The notes under the pieces: generated by a model
What the model saw: only the letters and a program-made list of their open reading frames with translations
The model's database searches: none
What the model was told of the DNA's origin: nothing
In this document: one piece after another, positions 1 to 12,281 of the stretch
Layout of the letters: every line of letters starts with the position of its first letter
Position numbering within the stretch: position 1 is the first letter of the stretch
Assembly (NCBI GenBank): GCA_000231825.2
Contig: JH720301.1
Coordinates: forward strand, 1,412,123-1,476,122
From: Tetrahymena elliotti 4EA
Lineage: Eukaryota; Ciliophora; Oligohymenophorea; Hymenostomatida; Tetrahymenidae
Length of the DNA: 64,000 nucleotides
Reading direction: 5' to 3'
Program-made: the position numbers and the translations under genes

Positions 1-198
1 TGAATATTCCTTTTCTATGGCAATGTGATTTGATTAATTTTGAGATTGTTAAAATAAACAAAAATTTTAAAATAAATCAGATTAAGATTTTAATAAGCTT
101 AATATCAAAAATAAAAAGATATTATTTGATTCCACTTATAAAAAAAACTAGGTTTCATAAAAAAGGCATATAAACAGTAAAAGATTAGCAGTAGTAAA
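1..198. other. 5' flank of the AP-1 mu gene
   Basis: AT-rich sequence with short A and T runs and no coding signal in any frame under the ciliate code. It presumably carries the promoter and 5' UTR of the adaptin gene that starts at 199. No specific regulatory motif is recognisable. Confidence 0.5.
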
Positions 199-1805
199 AT
201 GTCTGGAATTTCAGGAATATTTATCCTCAACAATAAAGGAAGAGTTATTATTTAAAGAGTTTATCGTGCTGATTTATAAGTCCACGTTATTGAAACATTT
301 AATAAAAAATTAGTTGAATTTGATGAGTTCAACTAAAAACCTATCGTTCAAGATGAGTTTGGCAATACATACATTTATAGAAACCATAATAACTTAACAT
401 TTTTGATTATTACTAGAAGAAACACCAATGTTATGATGGTTTTCTCATTCTTGTATTAGTTCATTGAAGTTTTAGTACATTATTTTAAAGAATTGGAAGA
501 AGAATCTGTCAGAGATAATTTTGTTGTAATTTATGAATTATTAGATGAAGTTTTGGATAATGGATATCCTCAAATTACTGACTGCAAAAATTTATCTGAA
601 TTTATTAAAACAGAGAGTCATGAGCTTGTTAAAGGTAATAATTATTTACAATTATAAACATTTTTTCTAATAAATTTGTATATTTATTCTTAAATAAATG
701 CTCATTTTGAAGCAGCTTTATAAATGTAAATGTCAGAAAGGTATTTTTTGTTTAGAAAATAAGGTTCTTGGTTTAAAACTTTCTTAAAAAATCAAATAAA
801 ATAATAAATAATTATAAAAAGAAATAGAATTTAAAAAATTTTTAAATGATATTTTATAAAATAGAATCTTTCTTTGGAGGAAAAGAAAAGAAAGAAGAGA
901 ATTTATCAAAGTATGCAACTATGTCAACAGCTGCTATTTCATGGAGACCTGAAGGAATTAAATATAAAAAGAATGAAATTTTCTTAGATGTCTATGAAAA
1001 GTTAAACATGTTAATTGGTAAAACTGGTAATGTTATCGAAGCTGAAATTATTGGTAATGTTGTTGCTAACTCTATGCTCTCAGGTATGCCTGATTGTAAG
1101 CTCGGCTTAAATGATAAAGCATACTTTGAAGCTATTGGTAGATCTACAAATGCAAGAACAATAAACTTTGAAGATATGAAATTCCATTAATGTGTTCGTT
1201 TATCTAAATTTGAGAATGAAAGACTTATTACTTTTATTCCTCCTGATGGTGAATTTGAACTTATTTCTTATAGGTAACTAACTTTATTAAATTTTGTTTA
1301 AAATATCTTAATAAATTAACTAAATAAAAGAATTCCTGTTCAAATCAAACCCTTATTCTAAGTCGATGTTATTATAACCCAACCCAAGCCAACTAGAATT
1401 GAAATCATGGTGAAAGCAAAGTCTAATTTCAAGGAAAAATCAACTGCAAATGATGTTGAAATATATATACCTGTTCCTGAAGATGTTCAAAAGCCTGAAT
1501 TTAAGTGTGCCTTTGGTAAATCTATATGGGATCAAGGACGTGAAGCTATAAAATGGACCTTCAAGCAATTTGTTGGTTAAAAGGAATATATTATGTAATG
1601 CACTTTCAATTTACCCACTGTTGCCTCTCCTGGTAGAGATAAATATAAATAAGTTCCTATTTCTATTAATTTTGAAATTCCCTACTACACTGTCAGTGGT
1701 TTCTAAGTCAGATATCTTAAAGTTGAAGAGAGAAGTGGATATAACGCTCTTCCTTGGGTTCGTTATGTTACTAAAAATGGCGATTACTAAATTAGAATGT
1801 TCTGA
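199..1805 (+). CDS. APM1: AP-1 clathrin adaptor complex, medium (mu) subunit
   Basis: Mu-type adaptin, the cargo-binding subunit of the AP-1 complex that recruits clathrin and sorts cargo at the trans-Golgi network and endosomes. Proposed exons 199-634, 886-1273 and 1331-1805 sum to 433 codons including TGA, close to the ~423 residues of animal AP-1 mu. The N-terminal longin-like part contains FKELEEESVRDNFVVIYELL and then DNGYPQ, the AP-1 rather than AP-2 flavour. The C-terminal mu-homology domain contains ISWRPEGIKYKKNEIFLDV, SGMPDCKLGLNDK, FHQCVRLSKFENERLI and FIPPDGEFELISYR, and ends WVRYVTKNGDYQIRMF, the usual mu-1 C-terminus. The first intron's acceptor (885) was chosen because it keeps frame; a small extra exon inside 635-885 cannot be excluded. 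TAA/TAG must be read as Gln throughout. Identity is secure; which AP-1 mu paralogue it is cannot be said. Confidence 0.93.
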
Positions 1806-2758
1806 AAAACTTTAAAAAAAATTAAATTTGTAATTATATAAAATTAAATTTGTAGATGTAAATAAATAATTTTTTAAAAATCTCAAGGCTTATTTTTTTA
1901 ATAATATAATTGGAGTTCTTACAAACTGATAATGTGCTTTTAAATTCAAATTAAAAATTAATTAATTTAAACAATATTCTATCAAAATCATAAATAATTT
2001 CTTTTTGTTTTAATAAAATAGTAGTATCAAATATTTTATATTTAAGCTTAAAATTGTTTTGAAAATTATTTCCAAAAAAAGAGTTTGAAATATCAACAAT
2101 AAAAACTATTCAATCTTATTTTCCAATATTTAGGGAAATTTGTTTATTGAAAATTTAGAATTTAATTCAATAACTATCTACATCTTAAGTTTTAATTTTT
2201 TCTTAAAGATAATAAATAAATGAATCACTATTTACTTTTTGTTTTTAATTTTAAATTTTTTTGAAATAAAATTATTTTTATTTTCATAGTTAATAACAAA
2301 ATTTAATAAAATAAACTAAAAAAAAAATTACTAATTAAAGTTTATGATCCATCAAACTTATTTAAATATTTGTAAAATATTTTTTAATTTTTGAATTCAA
2401 TTAAAATACAAAGATATTGCTTTAATATGAAGTAAATTACTAAATTTAAAATGACAAATTTGAAAGTATTATACTAGCAACTAATTTCCATAAAAAATAC
2501 AAAATAAATTAACAGTTTGTAAAATGAGTTTGATCAGATTTTTAAATAATTAAGTAAAAAATACATTTAATACATTTAGCGATTTAGATAAAAACTAATG
2601 ATTATTATTAGATTTCTTTGAATTAATTACCGCCGTAATTTTTGTAATTTAAAATGTTAATATTATTCAAAGTTATTAACAACTTTATTTATAAAGAATT
2701 TTAGGTTAGCGCAAATTATTAATTATTTTGATTTAAAATATTAAATTTTGAAATTGAA
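1806..2758. other. Intergenic, no gene seen
   Basis: AT-rich spacer between the AP-1 mu stop and the POLK start. It contains long A/T runs and many TGA codons in all frames. It should include the 3' UTR of the first gene and the promoter of the second, but no element is recognisable. Confidence 0.5.
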
Positions 2759-5758
2759 ATGTCCTAAAACGAACAAAATTAACAGGGAACAGAATAGTAA
2801 AAGGGTGAAGTTTAGTACCTCTTTGTTGGAAATAAAGCTGGGTTAGATAATGTGGATAAAGAAAAAATAAATAAAATTATTAATGAAACCACATAGTCAA
2901 GTGAATTCTATAAAAGGTAGCAAGTTAAAAGAGAATAATATGATGAGAGGATTAAAGAGATGAAATAAATTATTGACTAGACCAAATAAGACTATATTAA
3001 GCTTTTGAAAATAAAAAAAGAATGTGATGATAAATTAGAATAAATTAAATAATTAACTCAATTAGACAGGATTTGGGTTCATTTTGACATGGATATGTTT
3101 TTCGTTGCTTGTGAGCTCAAAGATAGACCACAACTAAAGTATAATTTGTTAGCTATATTATGTATTTCATTTTATAATTTTTAATTAATAGAGATCTACC
3201 TGTAGCTGTAGGTGGAATGTCTATGATCAGCACAGCTAATTATGTTGCTAGAAAATATGGTGTAAGATCTGCGATGCCTGGCTTTATTGCTAAAAAGCTT
3301 TGCCCATAATTAATTTTAATACCTTGTAATTTTGATAAATACAGAAAAGCAAGTGATTTATTTAAGAAAGTACTATACTAATATGATCCAAATTTAGAAA
3401 GTATGGGGCTAGATGAAGCTAATCTTGATATTACTGACTATATTTAGTAACACAATATGAACTCAGATGCTCAAATTTATGATTTGTGCCATTAGATTAG
3501 AAGTTAAGTTTTTGAGTCAACTGGTGGTTTAACTTGTTCTTGTGGGATTGGGCCCAACAAAATGCTGGCAAAAGTATTTTATTTAATTTAAAAAATATCT
3601 ATTTTATTGTTTTTTTATAACTAATAAGATATGTTCAGACATGAATAAACCCAATGGCCAGTTTTAGTTGATCAATGATGAAGAAAAAATAAAAGATTTT
3701 ATGAAAGATTTACCAATTAGAAAAATTCCAGGTATTGGTAATGTTACAGAATAAATATTGAAAGGTATTGGTATTGACAAATGTAGCTAAATTATTGAAA
3801 GAATTATTGATATTAAAATATGTTTTAAAGATCTTTCTTTTGATCATTTAGTTTCTAGTGCTCTAGGTATAGGGCGTTCTTGGCATGAAGAAGAAACTGA
3901 GAAAAAGAGCCTTTCAGTGAGTAGAACTTTTTAGGCTATTTCAACAGTAGAAGAAATATATTAAAAAATACATTAAATTTCTGGGCTTTTATCAGATGAT
4001 GTTAAGGCAGAATAAAAGGTAGGAAAGCATTTAGCAGTGTCATTTAAAAATGTAAAATTTTAAATGAAATCAAAAAATAGAATGCTTGATAAATACATTT
4101 AAGATAGTGAGTCTATTGAGAAAGTAGCTAAAGAATTAGTTAAGGAACTTTTACCCACTGAACCTTTAAGACTGATTGGAATTAGATTAAGTTAATTAGT
4201 TGATGAAGGTGAAATTTAAAAATAAGCACTTACTAAATACTTTACAAAAAACGACAAAAGTTTGAATAATTCTAGGATGCAATCATCAAGCAAAAGCTCT
4301 AAAATATCAAGTGATAAAAAAAATCAAAACTCTTTAACATCATATTTCAACAATTAAGAAAAGAATGACTCAACATTTAGCACAGTATAAAACTAATCTA
4401 ATAAAGCATTCTTTAAAGATTAAAATTAAATGGATATTCCTAATTAATTTCAAGCATCTCATTCAATATCAAAAATTAATGAGATCTCCAATCCTCATTC
4501 AAACAATATCAAGTTAAATTAACCATCATTTTTAAATTTAATTGATAAATACGAAAGTGAAGACCAAGAAGAAGATGATGATGATGATGATGATGAAAAT
4601 TAAACTTTTTTTAATTCAAAACATAGTTAAAAATAGTCTAAAAACAAAGTTTCCATAAATTCTCAAAAAAATGAATGTAATTTAGAGCCAAATGATAGAA
4701 CATAAAAAAATATGAATGAAGAAAAAGAAGGCTAATTTGAAAGTAAAAACCAGACTGGAATAAATGAGAAATAGTTTGATTATGAAATTCAAATTAGTGA
4801 TAATGATGAAGATAACTATGATGATGAAAACGATGAAGAAGATGATGATGATGATGATGATGATGAAGATGATGATGACGATGATGATTTAATTTATTTG
4901 AAAAAGATTTTAAATAAAAATGTTTCAGAAAGGCTTTCTTAGATTTCTGAAAAAAAGAGCTAAGAAGAATAAAGATAATCTTTATCTTAAAAAAATAACT
5001 CATTGACACCATAATTTGTACAATAAAGTGAAATCAAATAAAATTAAAGAGGTGGCTCATTATAACAAAATGAAGTTTAAATGATTGAAGAAATTCCTTA
5101 AAATTAAACTCAATACTATTAAAGAAAACCTGATAAAATTGATTTAAACTAATAGCAATAGTAATTTTAAACGTAAACATAAGATTATATGAGTTTGGCA
5201 ATGGTGTCTGAAAATTCCTCAAACTTAGATGTTAATTACAAAAGGAAAATTTTACTAAACCCAATTAATGAAAAGGAAAATAGCAACTCAATGTATGTTT
5301 ATGATGAAAATGCTGAATTCATGTCTCAGTAATACATAGAACCTCATTCATCAGGATCACAGGTAGTAAATAAAAAGAGAATTCCTACAGATGCCCTTAC
5401 TCCACAATAGATAGAAGATCAGCTTAAATTGAAAAAAAAATTCATTCCTAGATTGTTTGAATGTCCAATATGCTTTTTATAATTAGATTCTTATGGAAAT
5501 GCAACATTTGTTAACAGCCATATTACAAATTGTATCAAGGCATAAGAAGAAAAATTTAATAGGATAGAATAAATTAATTCTTAGTAAAGTTCATAGGAAA
5601 ATAATGAAAAAAGGCCAGTTTCTATATTAAATAATTTTACATAAAAACAAGAAACAAAAACTAAATAGAGTGATAAAAAAAACAGAAAATCTGGTGAAAA
5701 AAAATAATTAAAAAATAATTTTACTCTAGATTCATTTGTAATAAAGTAAAAAAATTGA
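2759..5758 (+). CDS. POLK: DNA polymerase kappa (Y-family translesion polymerase)
   Basis: Translesion DNA polymerase of the DinB/Pol kappa branch. Exons 2759-3138, 3192-3573 and 3629-5758 sum to 964 codons including TGA. The kappa-specific N-clasp is clear ([17 protein letters not shown] near residue 23, then ETTQSSEFY). The palm begins [19 protein letters not shown], with catalytic D110 and then D201-E202 in [46 protein letters not shown] and the helix-hairpin [13 protein letters not shown] follow, then the little finger ([22 protein letters not shown]). The steric-gate position aligned to human Tyr112 is Phe (F115), as in bacterial DinB. The C-terminal half is Gln/Asn/Ser-rich with two Asp tracts, then a UBZ4-type zinc finger near residues 865-890 (CPIC...HITNC) that would bind ubiquitin on PCNA. 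Only one UBZ is visible; the human enzyme has two. The gene ends with a QKN-TGA tail. Confidence 0.95.
4573..4888 (+). repeat. (GAT)n microsatellite tracts coding poly-Asp in POLK
   Basis: Two GAT-repeat stretches lie at about 4573-4596 and 4805-4888, both in frame inside the polymerase gene. They encode acidic Asp/Glu runs in the disordered C-terminal half. On the opposite strand the same tracts give a spurious His-rich reading frame. They are prone to length change by slippage. Confidence 0.85.
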
Positions 5759-6828
5759 GATCATTCAACCCTAAACGCAAAATACTAATATGTCAACCAC
5801 TAAAATTAACCAACCTATCCACAAATAAACTGAGAATTAAACAAAATAAATATAAAAAACTAATTAAAAATCTAAATTTTAAAACAAAAAAATTTAATTC
5901 ATTTCTAAATTTATCTAAAATCTATCCTATTTCTAAATTCAAAATGAAACCTTTTAATATATAATTCTATTAAAATTTAAAAATTCTAACAAAGGCTTGT
6001 GTATCAATAAAAAAATGAATGCTTGTATGAATAAATATTTTTTGTAAAATAGTTATATCAATAACAAAAATTTAATTGAGTTTATTTTATTTTTATTTAA
6101 ATATTTTTAAGAAAATGATTTTTTTTAAAGTTTTAATAAATAAAAATTAGATGAAAAAGACATACAAAATAAATTTTAAAAATATTTTCATATGATTGAA
6201 GCTAAAAGCATATTTTCCCTGCTTTGTAGCATTCTTTAGCAGGCTAATCAATTTAATATGAAAACAAATTAAAATCATTGATGATATTTTTAACAAAATA
6301 TTGATAATTCTTTTTCAATGTTACTTTTTAGGAAATATCAAAGGAGTAAATTTTAAAATATTAAAATTGAAATAAAAAATAATTTATTTGATACATTACC
6401 AATTATATGAATTTAATGTTGTAAAAAGAAGAAAATTTGCTTATAATTTTTATAAATAGTGTACTGTTTATAATGTATATATATAAATAGTGCTCTAAGG
6501 AATGAAGGAGAAGATCATACAAATATGAGCTTGCTTACTAATTATTATTGGAATTAATTGTATTTAGAATGCATTATAATGTCACTTACTATAAATGCGA
6601 TGATAGATATTCTGATATAGTATTGAAAAAAAATTGCTATTGATTTGGTTAAACAAAATATTGGCAATATTTAGAAAGGTAATAAAAGCAGAAGGAGAAA
6701 ATATAATTTTTTTTGAAAATAAACAAGTAAAATAAATCAAGCAATCAATCAAGTATAGCAGATTTTGTCAAACAAACAAGAAGAGTTGAAGCATTTTTAT
6801 ATTTGTGGTTTTTGTTGATCCGTGTCAA
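5759..6828. other. Intergenic, no gene seen
   Basis: AT-rich spacer. A short open stretch at about 5755-5964 ends within the 3' flank of POLK and lacks coding character. Around 6218-6245 a 6-bp stem (CCTGCT/AGCAGG, 14-nt loop) is visible; I attach no function to it. Confidence 0.45.
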
Positions 6829-8698
6829 ATGAATAATCAGCCTCCTACAACTAGTAAGTAGAGCTTATTAGGGTAGCTAAATTTTTATGAAAATGATGCA
6901 GCATTTTTTATGCTTGCAGCTTATTTTTGTATGATATTATGTATTCAAAATATTGAAATCATCATTTTCATTAATAAAATGAAATAAGGGATAAATCTTC
7001 AAAAGAAGGCGAGATAATTAGGGAGGTTTGGTAGGATAATCTAGAGAAAGAATTCCTGTTGATTTAAGATCTCGCTGAAGAATGCCAATTTGTAGCATTA
7101 GTAATTAATAGCCTTTGTTTTTGATAAAATTGTTTTCATTATTTATGCTGATCTATCATCATACAAATACAGCGTTTTCTGCTTGCCTGTTTAAAGTTAT
7201 TAGCAAATTGAAGTCTTATTTAGCAGCAAAGCCAATTAATACACAAAATAAATATTTATTCAGAGTTATTTGGTTTAAAACATTTTATTGGAGATAATAA
7301 AAGTAAAAATAGTATCTAATTTTGAAGTGTTTGCAAGTTTAAAATTAGTACTGATGAATTAGATTCAAATAAAAAATGAAAACTATCTCATTATGCATCA
7401 TTCTCATTTATTATTTTTAAAAAAATAGGATACAGAATTTCCAGGTGTTCTTTATTAAACAGTAATAAAATTTAATTTATTTAGTTAATTATTTCAATAA
7501 AATATATTAAAAATCCCTCCTTTAAAAGAAATAAAATGCTATTAAAAAATAAAAGAATTTATTGAAATCAATAAATTTCACCATCATTTTGAATATTTAT
7601 TCTAATATATTATCCTAATTCAGGCCTAGACAGAATATCTTAAAATCAAGTAGAACGCAGATAATTTGAATACAATTTAGATTGGCTTAACTTTCGCTAA
7701 GAGTGATGGTACTTACCCATCAGCTTGCACTTTTTAATTCAACTTTGCATTCAACAAAGAGTAATCTATTAATCAAACATTTTTTTTAATGTTAAATAAA
7801 ATCTTTTATTTTCATAGATTTCCTTATAAAACAAACAGTTCAATAAATTAATTATTAAAATTACTTTTGTTAAAAAAAGCAAGGATTCCTGCAATAAAGA
7901 AGCTATAAAGTTTTTAGAAGAATCAGGAATTTAGTTCAAAGATCATGCAAGAAGAGGTATTTAGCCAGCTGATTTTGCAGAATTAATGTATAGCAGTGGT
8001 TTATTGTTTAATGAAGATATTTGTTGGGTTACATTTCATGGTGGTTTTGATTACTGTTATTTCTTGAAGACTTTAATTGACTAAAAGTTACCCAATACAT
8101 GCAAAGAATTTTATGAACAACAACACCATTACTTCCCTCTTTCAGTTGATGTTAAACTAATTATATAAGAAATTGAGGGATTCAAATATCTTGGTCTTGA
8201 AAAGCTTTCAAAGAGTTTAGATGTATCATCTCTTTCTTTTTATTAATAAATTAACTAATTCAACTTTTATCTATTTGACAACTATAATATTTTTTAAATC
8301 AGCTTGAAAGAATCGGACCTTAGCACTAGGCAGGTAGTGATAGTTTGATGACAATGAAAGTTTATTTCAAATTAAAAGAAAGAGAAAAAATAAACTTTGA
8401 AAGTATCAAAAATCAAATTTATGGACTAAGTGAATATGAAGATGAAAGACAATTAAACAGCCAATCATAGCAGTATTATGAGTAGCAATAATACTAAAGT
8501 ATTTTTAACCAAGATTACATGGCTGGGTAATATTACTACTAGAACCTACAAGGTCCTGTAATTAATGAATTGTTTGCAGGTGACTACTCATCAATGGGAG
8601 TAAATGGGCAAATGTTCGTAAGAAATTATTCAAACAATACATTCCCCAACAATGACTAGAGAGGAGGCCAACCTAGAAGAACTCCTTCTCAAAGATGA
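6829..8698 (+). CDS. CAF1: CCR4-NOT complex deadenylase CAF1/POP2 (CNOT7-like)
   Basis: Catalytic DEDD-type 3'-5' exoribonuclease of the CCR4-NOT complex, which shortens mRNA poly(A) tails in the cytoplasm. Proposed exons 6829-6853, 7006-7100, 7429-7461, 7624-7760, 7880-8222 and 8303-8698 sum to 343 codons, and all phases close. The N-terminus reads IIREVWQDNLEKEF, matching the CNOT7 start. Catalytic D41 and E43 lie in DTEFPGV. IQIGLTFAKSDGTYP, GIQFKDHARRGI, WVTFHGGFDYCYFLK (third acidic residue) and IGPQHQAGSDSL (fourth Asp) follow in the family order. The C-terminal ~85 residues are a Gln/Tyr/Asn-rich tail absent from the animal core. The first splice (6854-7005) is the least certain: it uses a GTAAGT donor and is the acceptor that restores frame. 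The 328-nt intron 7101-7428 interrupts the gene just before the DTE motif. Confidence 0.92.
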
Positions 8699-9682
8699 AA
8701 AATTTGAAATTCAAAAATAAAAATTCTTAATTTCAAAAAATTAACTATTGCAATCAAAGATAAATAGCTGCTTCTTTGAAATTAGGCTGCAAAATTATTT
8801 CTAAAAACTTGATAAGTTACTATGGTAAATTTCATCAATATAACAAATACTACTCAAATCAACCAGTCATTGAATGACAAAGCTTAACTATTAAATATAA
8901 CTTCACTAGCAAGAAATATATTGTACCCCTCTATATATATATAAAGTAAACCTCTCTTTAAAAAGGGTTTTTCAATTCCAATTCAATCTTTTTATTTGCC
9001 TAAATGGTATTAATAAAATTATGAAGCACATTTATGAAATTCATTTTAGAATTAAAAATTAGCTCAAAATAACCCAAAAATATATTCAACTTATTCAAAC
9101 TTTGAATAAAACTGGAAACTTAAATTTTAGTAACCATTAAATCATAAATATTTATTAAAAAAAACTAAAATTTCTAAATAAAAATGAAGTTGGTGAATAA
9201 AATAAATTAATTAATTTTATTTACAGAAAATGAAAGAAATTAAAATTAAAAAAATTTTATTTATTTTTAAATCCAAAACCTAATTTTGTAAATTGTTTTT
9301 TTTAAACTAAAAATTTGGAGAAACTCAAAATTTTATTTCAAAGTCAAATTTTAAATGTTTCTCAAAAGATAAAAAGTTTAAAAACAAATAAAAAATTAAT
9401 TTAAGAGTGGAATCTATAATTTACTTTTTAAAGCTAATTTGTATTAAGTATTAAGACATTTTTTTTATATATTTATTTAAATAAGTGACAAATATTGTTT
9501 ATATTAAATAAACTTTAATTTAATTAAATATTTTTGGAAATTTTGTAAGAAGTATTGAGAATTTAAAATAAAATTAATGAAATAAGTTATATTTATTGGA
9601 AAAGGTGAGATTAATTAATTATTAGTAAGAAATTTTAAAATTATTTTGATTTCTTTGTTTGCTTTTTCAAGAAAATTATTTT
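8699..9682. other. Intergenic between convergent genes
   Basis: AT-rich spacer between the ends of CAF1 (+) and the following minus-strand gene. It holds only 3' flanks as far as can be seen; there is a short TATATA run near 8930-8942. Confidence 0.45.
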
Positions 9683-12281
9683 TCAACAATTTTCTTATGT
9701 TTTTAAAGCTAAGTCATTGTTGTTCATTGAAATAAAATTTTAAGGGATATTTTTATCGCTTTCTGTAGTAAATTGAGGCTGTATATTCAATGAAGAAGTT
9801 TCTTCATTTTCTCTTTAATCAGTTATTTCATTTAAAAATATTTCATTAGATTATAAATAATCAGCGATTGTAAAGCTGATCTGTTTCTATTTATCAAAAA
9901 AAGAAATAATTAAATTTAAAGTTTTTAATGAAAAATTAAAATTTACTGGAGATTAATTTTTATTTTTGCTTTCTATCTTATTTAATCTTTGGCAATACTC
10001 AACAAATAAGGAGTTATTCGATATAATTTTAGTGTTGTAGCGTATGTTTTAATTGAAAATTAATTACTCTGGAGTGATTGAAAAATTTTTCTATTTTAAG
10101 AAATTTTCAGGTCTTAAATTAGAGTTTACTTTTTGAGATTTTAAATCACTTGGAATTTTCTCGTTGAATCTTTTTATTTTTTTGTTTGACAAATTTTTGA
10201 TGTCTTTGAAAATCTCAAATTCATAAACAAAGTAGTTTTCGTTTTCTATTATTTTTTTTTCTGGAAGATTATTATTAGGGCCTATTTAAGAAATATAATA
10301 TCTGATACATTCTTTTTTAATCTCTTTTACAATCTCTTCTTCTCTGAACCCACTCTGATTGATTACTTTTTCAGATGAAATTTCCTCTGAATTTTCTACA
10401 TTTTTGCAGCAGTCAACTCCTTTGAACTAAAAGCTAATCGAATCATATAAAAAGCTTTACTTACTTTATATTACCAGAGAAGCAGAATTGCACTATTTTA
10501 TTTAAGTTTAAAAAATATTTTATTGATTGAACTAAAAATTACATTTGTATAAGAACTTATTCTATTAACAGTAAATTTTTATTTCCAAGCCTCTGAATTG
10601 GGAGTGTTATGATTTTCAGTTTGATCAAGAATAAGGTTTAGCAAATAAAAAATAGTTGTTTTAATTTTTTATAAATCATTAGTTATTATTGTTGACAAAG
10701 TTGATGAATCTATTTCAATTTTAAGAGTTGGATATATAGTCTTAATTAGTTCCACTAAATTCTTCATGCTAATTTTATTGTAGGTAATTTATTAAATAGT
10801 GTCTTTTTAAATTATTTATTTTATGTATTCTTCAATACTAGCTAATGAGATGTATTGTTATATTACTTTTTATTTAGCTTATTGAAAACTGCTAACCTGT
10901 AAATAGTTGCTGATTTCCATACTTTTTATTTTATTGCTGATTGTTGATATCGTAAAAAGTGATTTTAAAACACAAATTTCCTTTTTTAAGCATTTTATAT
11001 TGTCCTCATCAATTCTATCATTAAATGTTATAATTAGGTAAGGCTCTTCTTAGAAAAGAAGACCTATTTTCATTTTAATTCTAATAACTTATTTTTATTT
11101 CTCATAGAAACCAATCAACTCTTCACCAATTTATTTTATGGATTATTGTTTATGATTAGTTATTTTATAGTATTTTTATATTAAATATTCTTTCAGTGTT
11201 ATAAAATCTACAGAATTAGCAGTTGCTCTTGTAGAATTAAGTCTACTATTTCTCTTCTCAGAATAAATCTTAACATTCATCAAGAACTATCTAAATAAAT
11301 CATCACTTTAGTGTATATTAAATCTTCTTGCATATTCATTACATTCTTTATAAAAGAAAAATTAATAAGAATATGAAATAAAATTTTATAAGAAATTAAG
11401 CTTTTCTCTCAATTCTAAAACTTAATAAAATTAAATATTACCATGAAGACTGATACTGCAAGTTCTTGGATCAAATTTTGTAATAATTATGTTATTTTAA
11501 AATAGTTTGTCTATAGCACTGTACCATGAATCTATGCTTCTCTGGTTAATAAATGTTTATCTTGCAAATAAGTAATAAATATATTTAGTAAGAATATTTA
11601 TAAAAGCAACTTGAACAAAATCAAGGTAATTTTATACAGGAGGTTTGCATATATACATAATTATTCCCTAGCTCAATATCACACTTATAGTATCAAAAAT
11701 AAAAGACCTGCTTCCCAAAAGAAAAATTGATCCTACTGTCTTTTATTGTATAAAAAAAGAATTTTTGTAAATATAATTATTTTTTTTTGATAATTTATAC
11801 TTGTCCATTCATAAATGCTCTCCATATAGGCATGTTAGAGAAAACAACGTAGCTTGATAGGAAGTAGCAGCAAAGGGACTGCATTATTAAATTGTATAAA
11901 GGAAGTAGTTTTTAATGGAATTTGCCCAAAAGACCTAGTAGAATGACTGAACATGAAAAAACAATAAGAGAAATGTTAATCCCATTTAAACACAAGTAAA
12001 TAACAAGTTAGCAGAAGTAAAGAAAGGCAGTAGTAATGATCAAGTAGCTTTTCTATTTGTAAAAAAGTTTAAAGACTTAAAATACTTTCATTTTTCATTT
12101 GATTTATTAGATAATTGAATATGCTTAAATAGCTAGTGCAAGTAGATTTTAATCATGTTCAAAGAAACTTATTTTTGATGTAAAAAATTACTAATTTGTG
12201 ATCGGCTTTGCTAAATTCATCTTCTAAATCTTTATTGTTGAAGGTTAATGTAAATTTGTTGAGCTGCTGAAGGGTATTCAT
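9683..12281 (-). CDS. Multi-pass membrane protein resembling a degenerate PAS/histidine kinase
   Basis: Minus-strand gene with exons 12281-12192, 12052-11801, 11739-10475 and 10433-9683, 786 codons including TGA; phases close. The short first exon (MNTLQQLNKFTLTF...) leads into several hydrophobic helices (YLIITTAFLYFCQLVIYL, ISLIVFSCSVILLGLLG, FIFDTISVILSQGIIMYI). A PAS-like start follows (SIDSWYSAIDKLFQNNIIIT), then a region laid out like the large ciliate family of transmembrane hybrid histidine kinases: YLIITFNDRIDEDNIKCL where the pre-H-box segment is expected, and NDLQKIKTTIFYLLNLIL where the HATPase N-box (R..NLLSNAIKFT) is expected. No S-H-E-[LF]-R-T-P H-box His, no N-box Asn in the right place, and no DxG or GxG box are visible. 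No receiver domain follows. The family resemblance is my inference from layout; if right, the kinase is catalytically dead. Confidence 0.6.

Noticed and set aside
4794..5012. His-rich minus-strand frame
   Set aside because: It is the complement of the GAT (poly-Asp) tracts of the POLK gene.
7115..7297. Small plus-strand frame in the CAF1 gene
   Set aside because: Falls wholly inside the 328-nt intron whose removal joins the REVW exon to the DTEF exon in frame.
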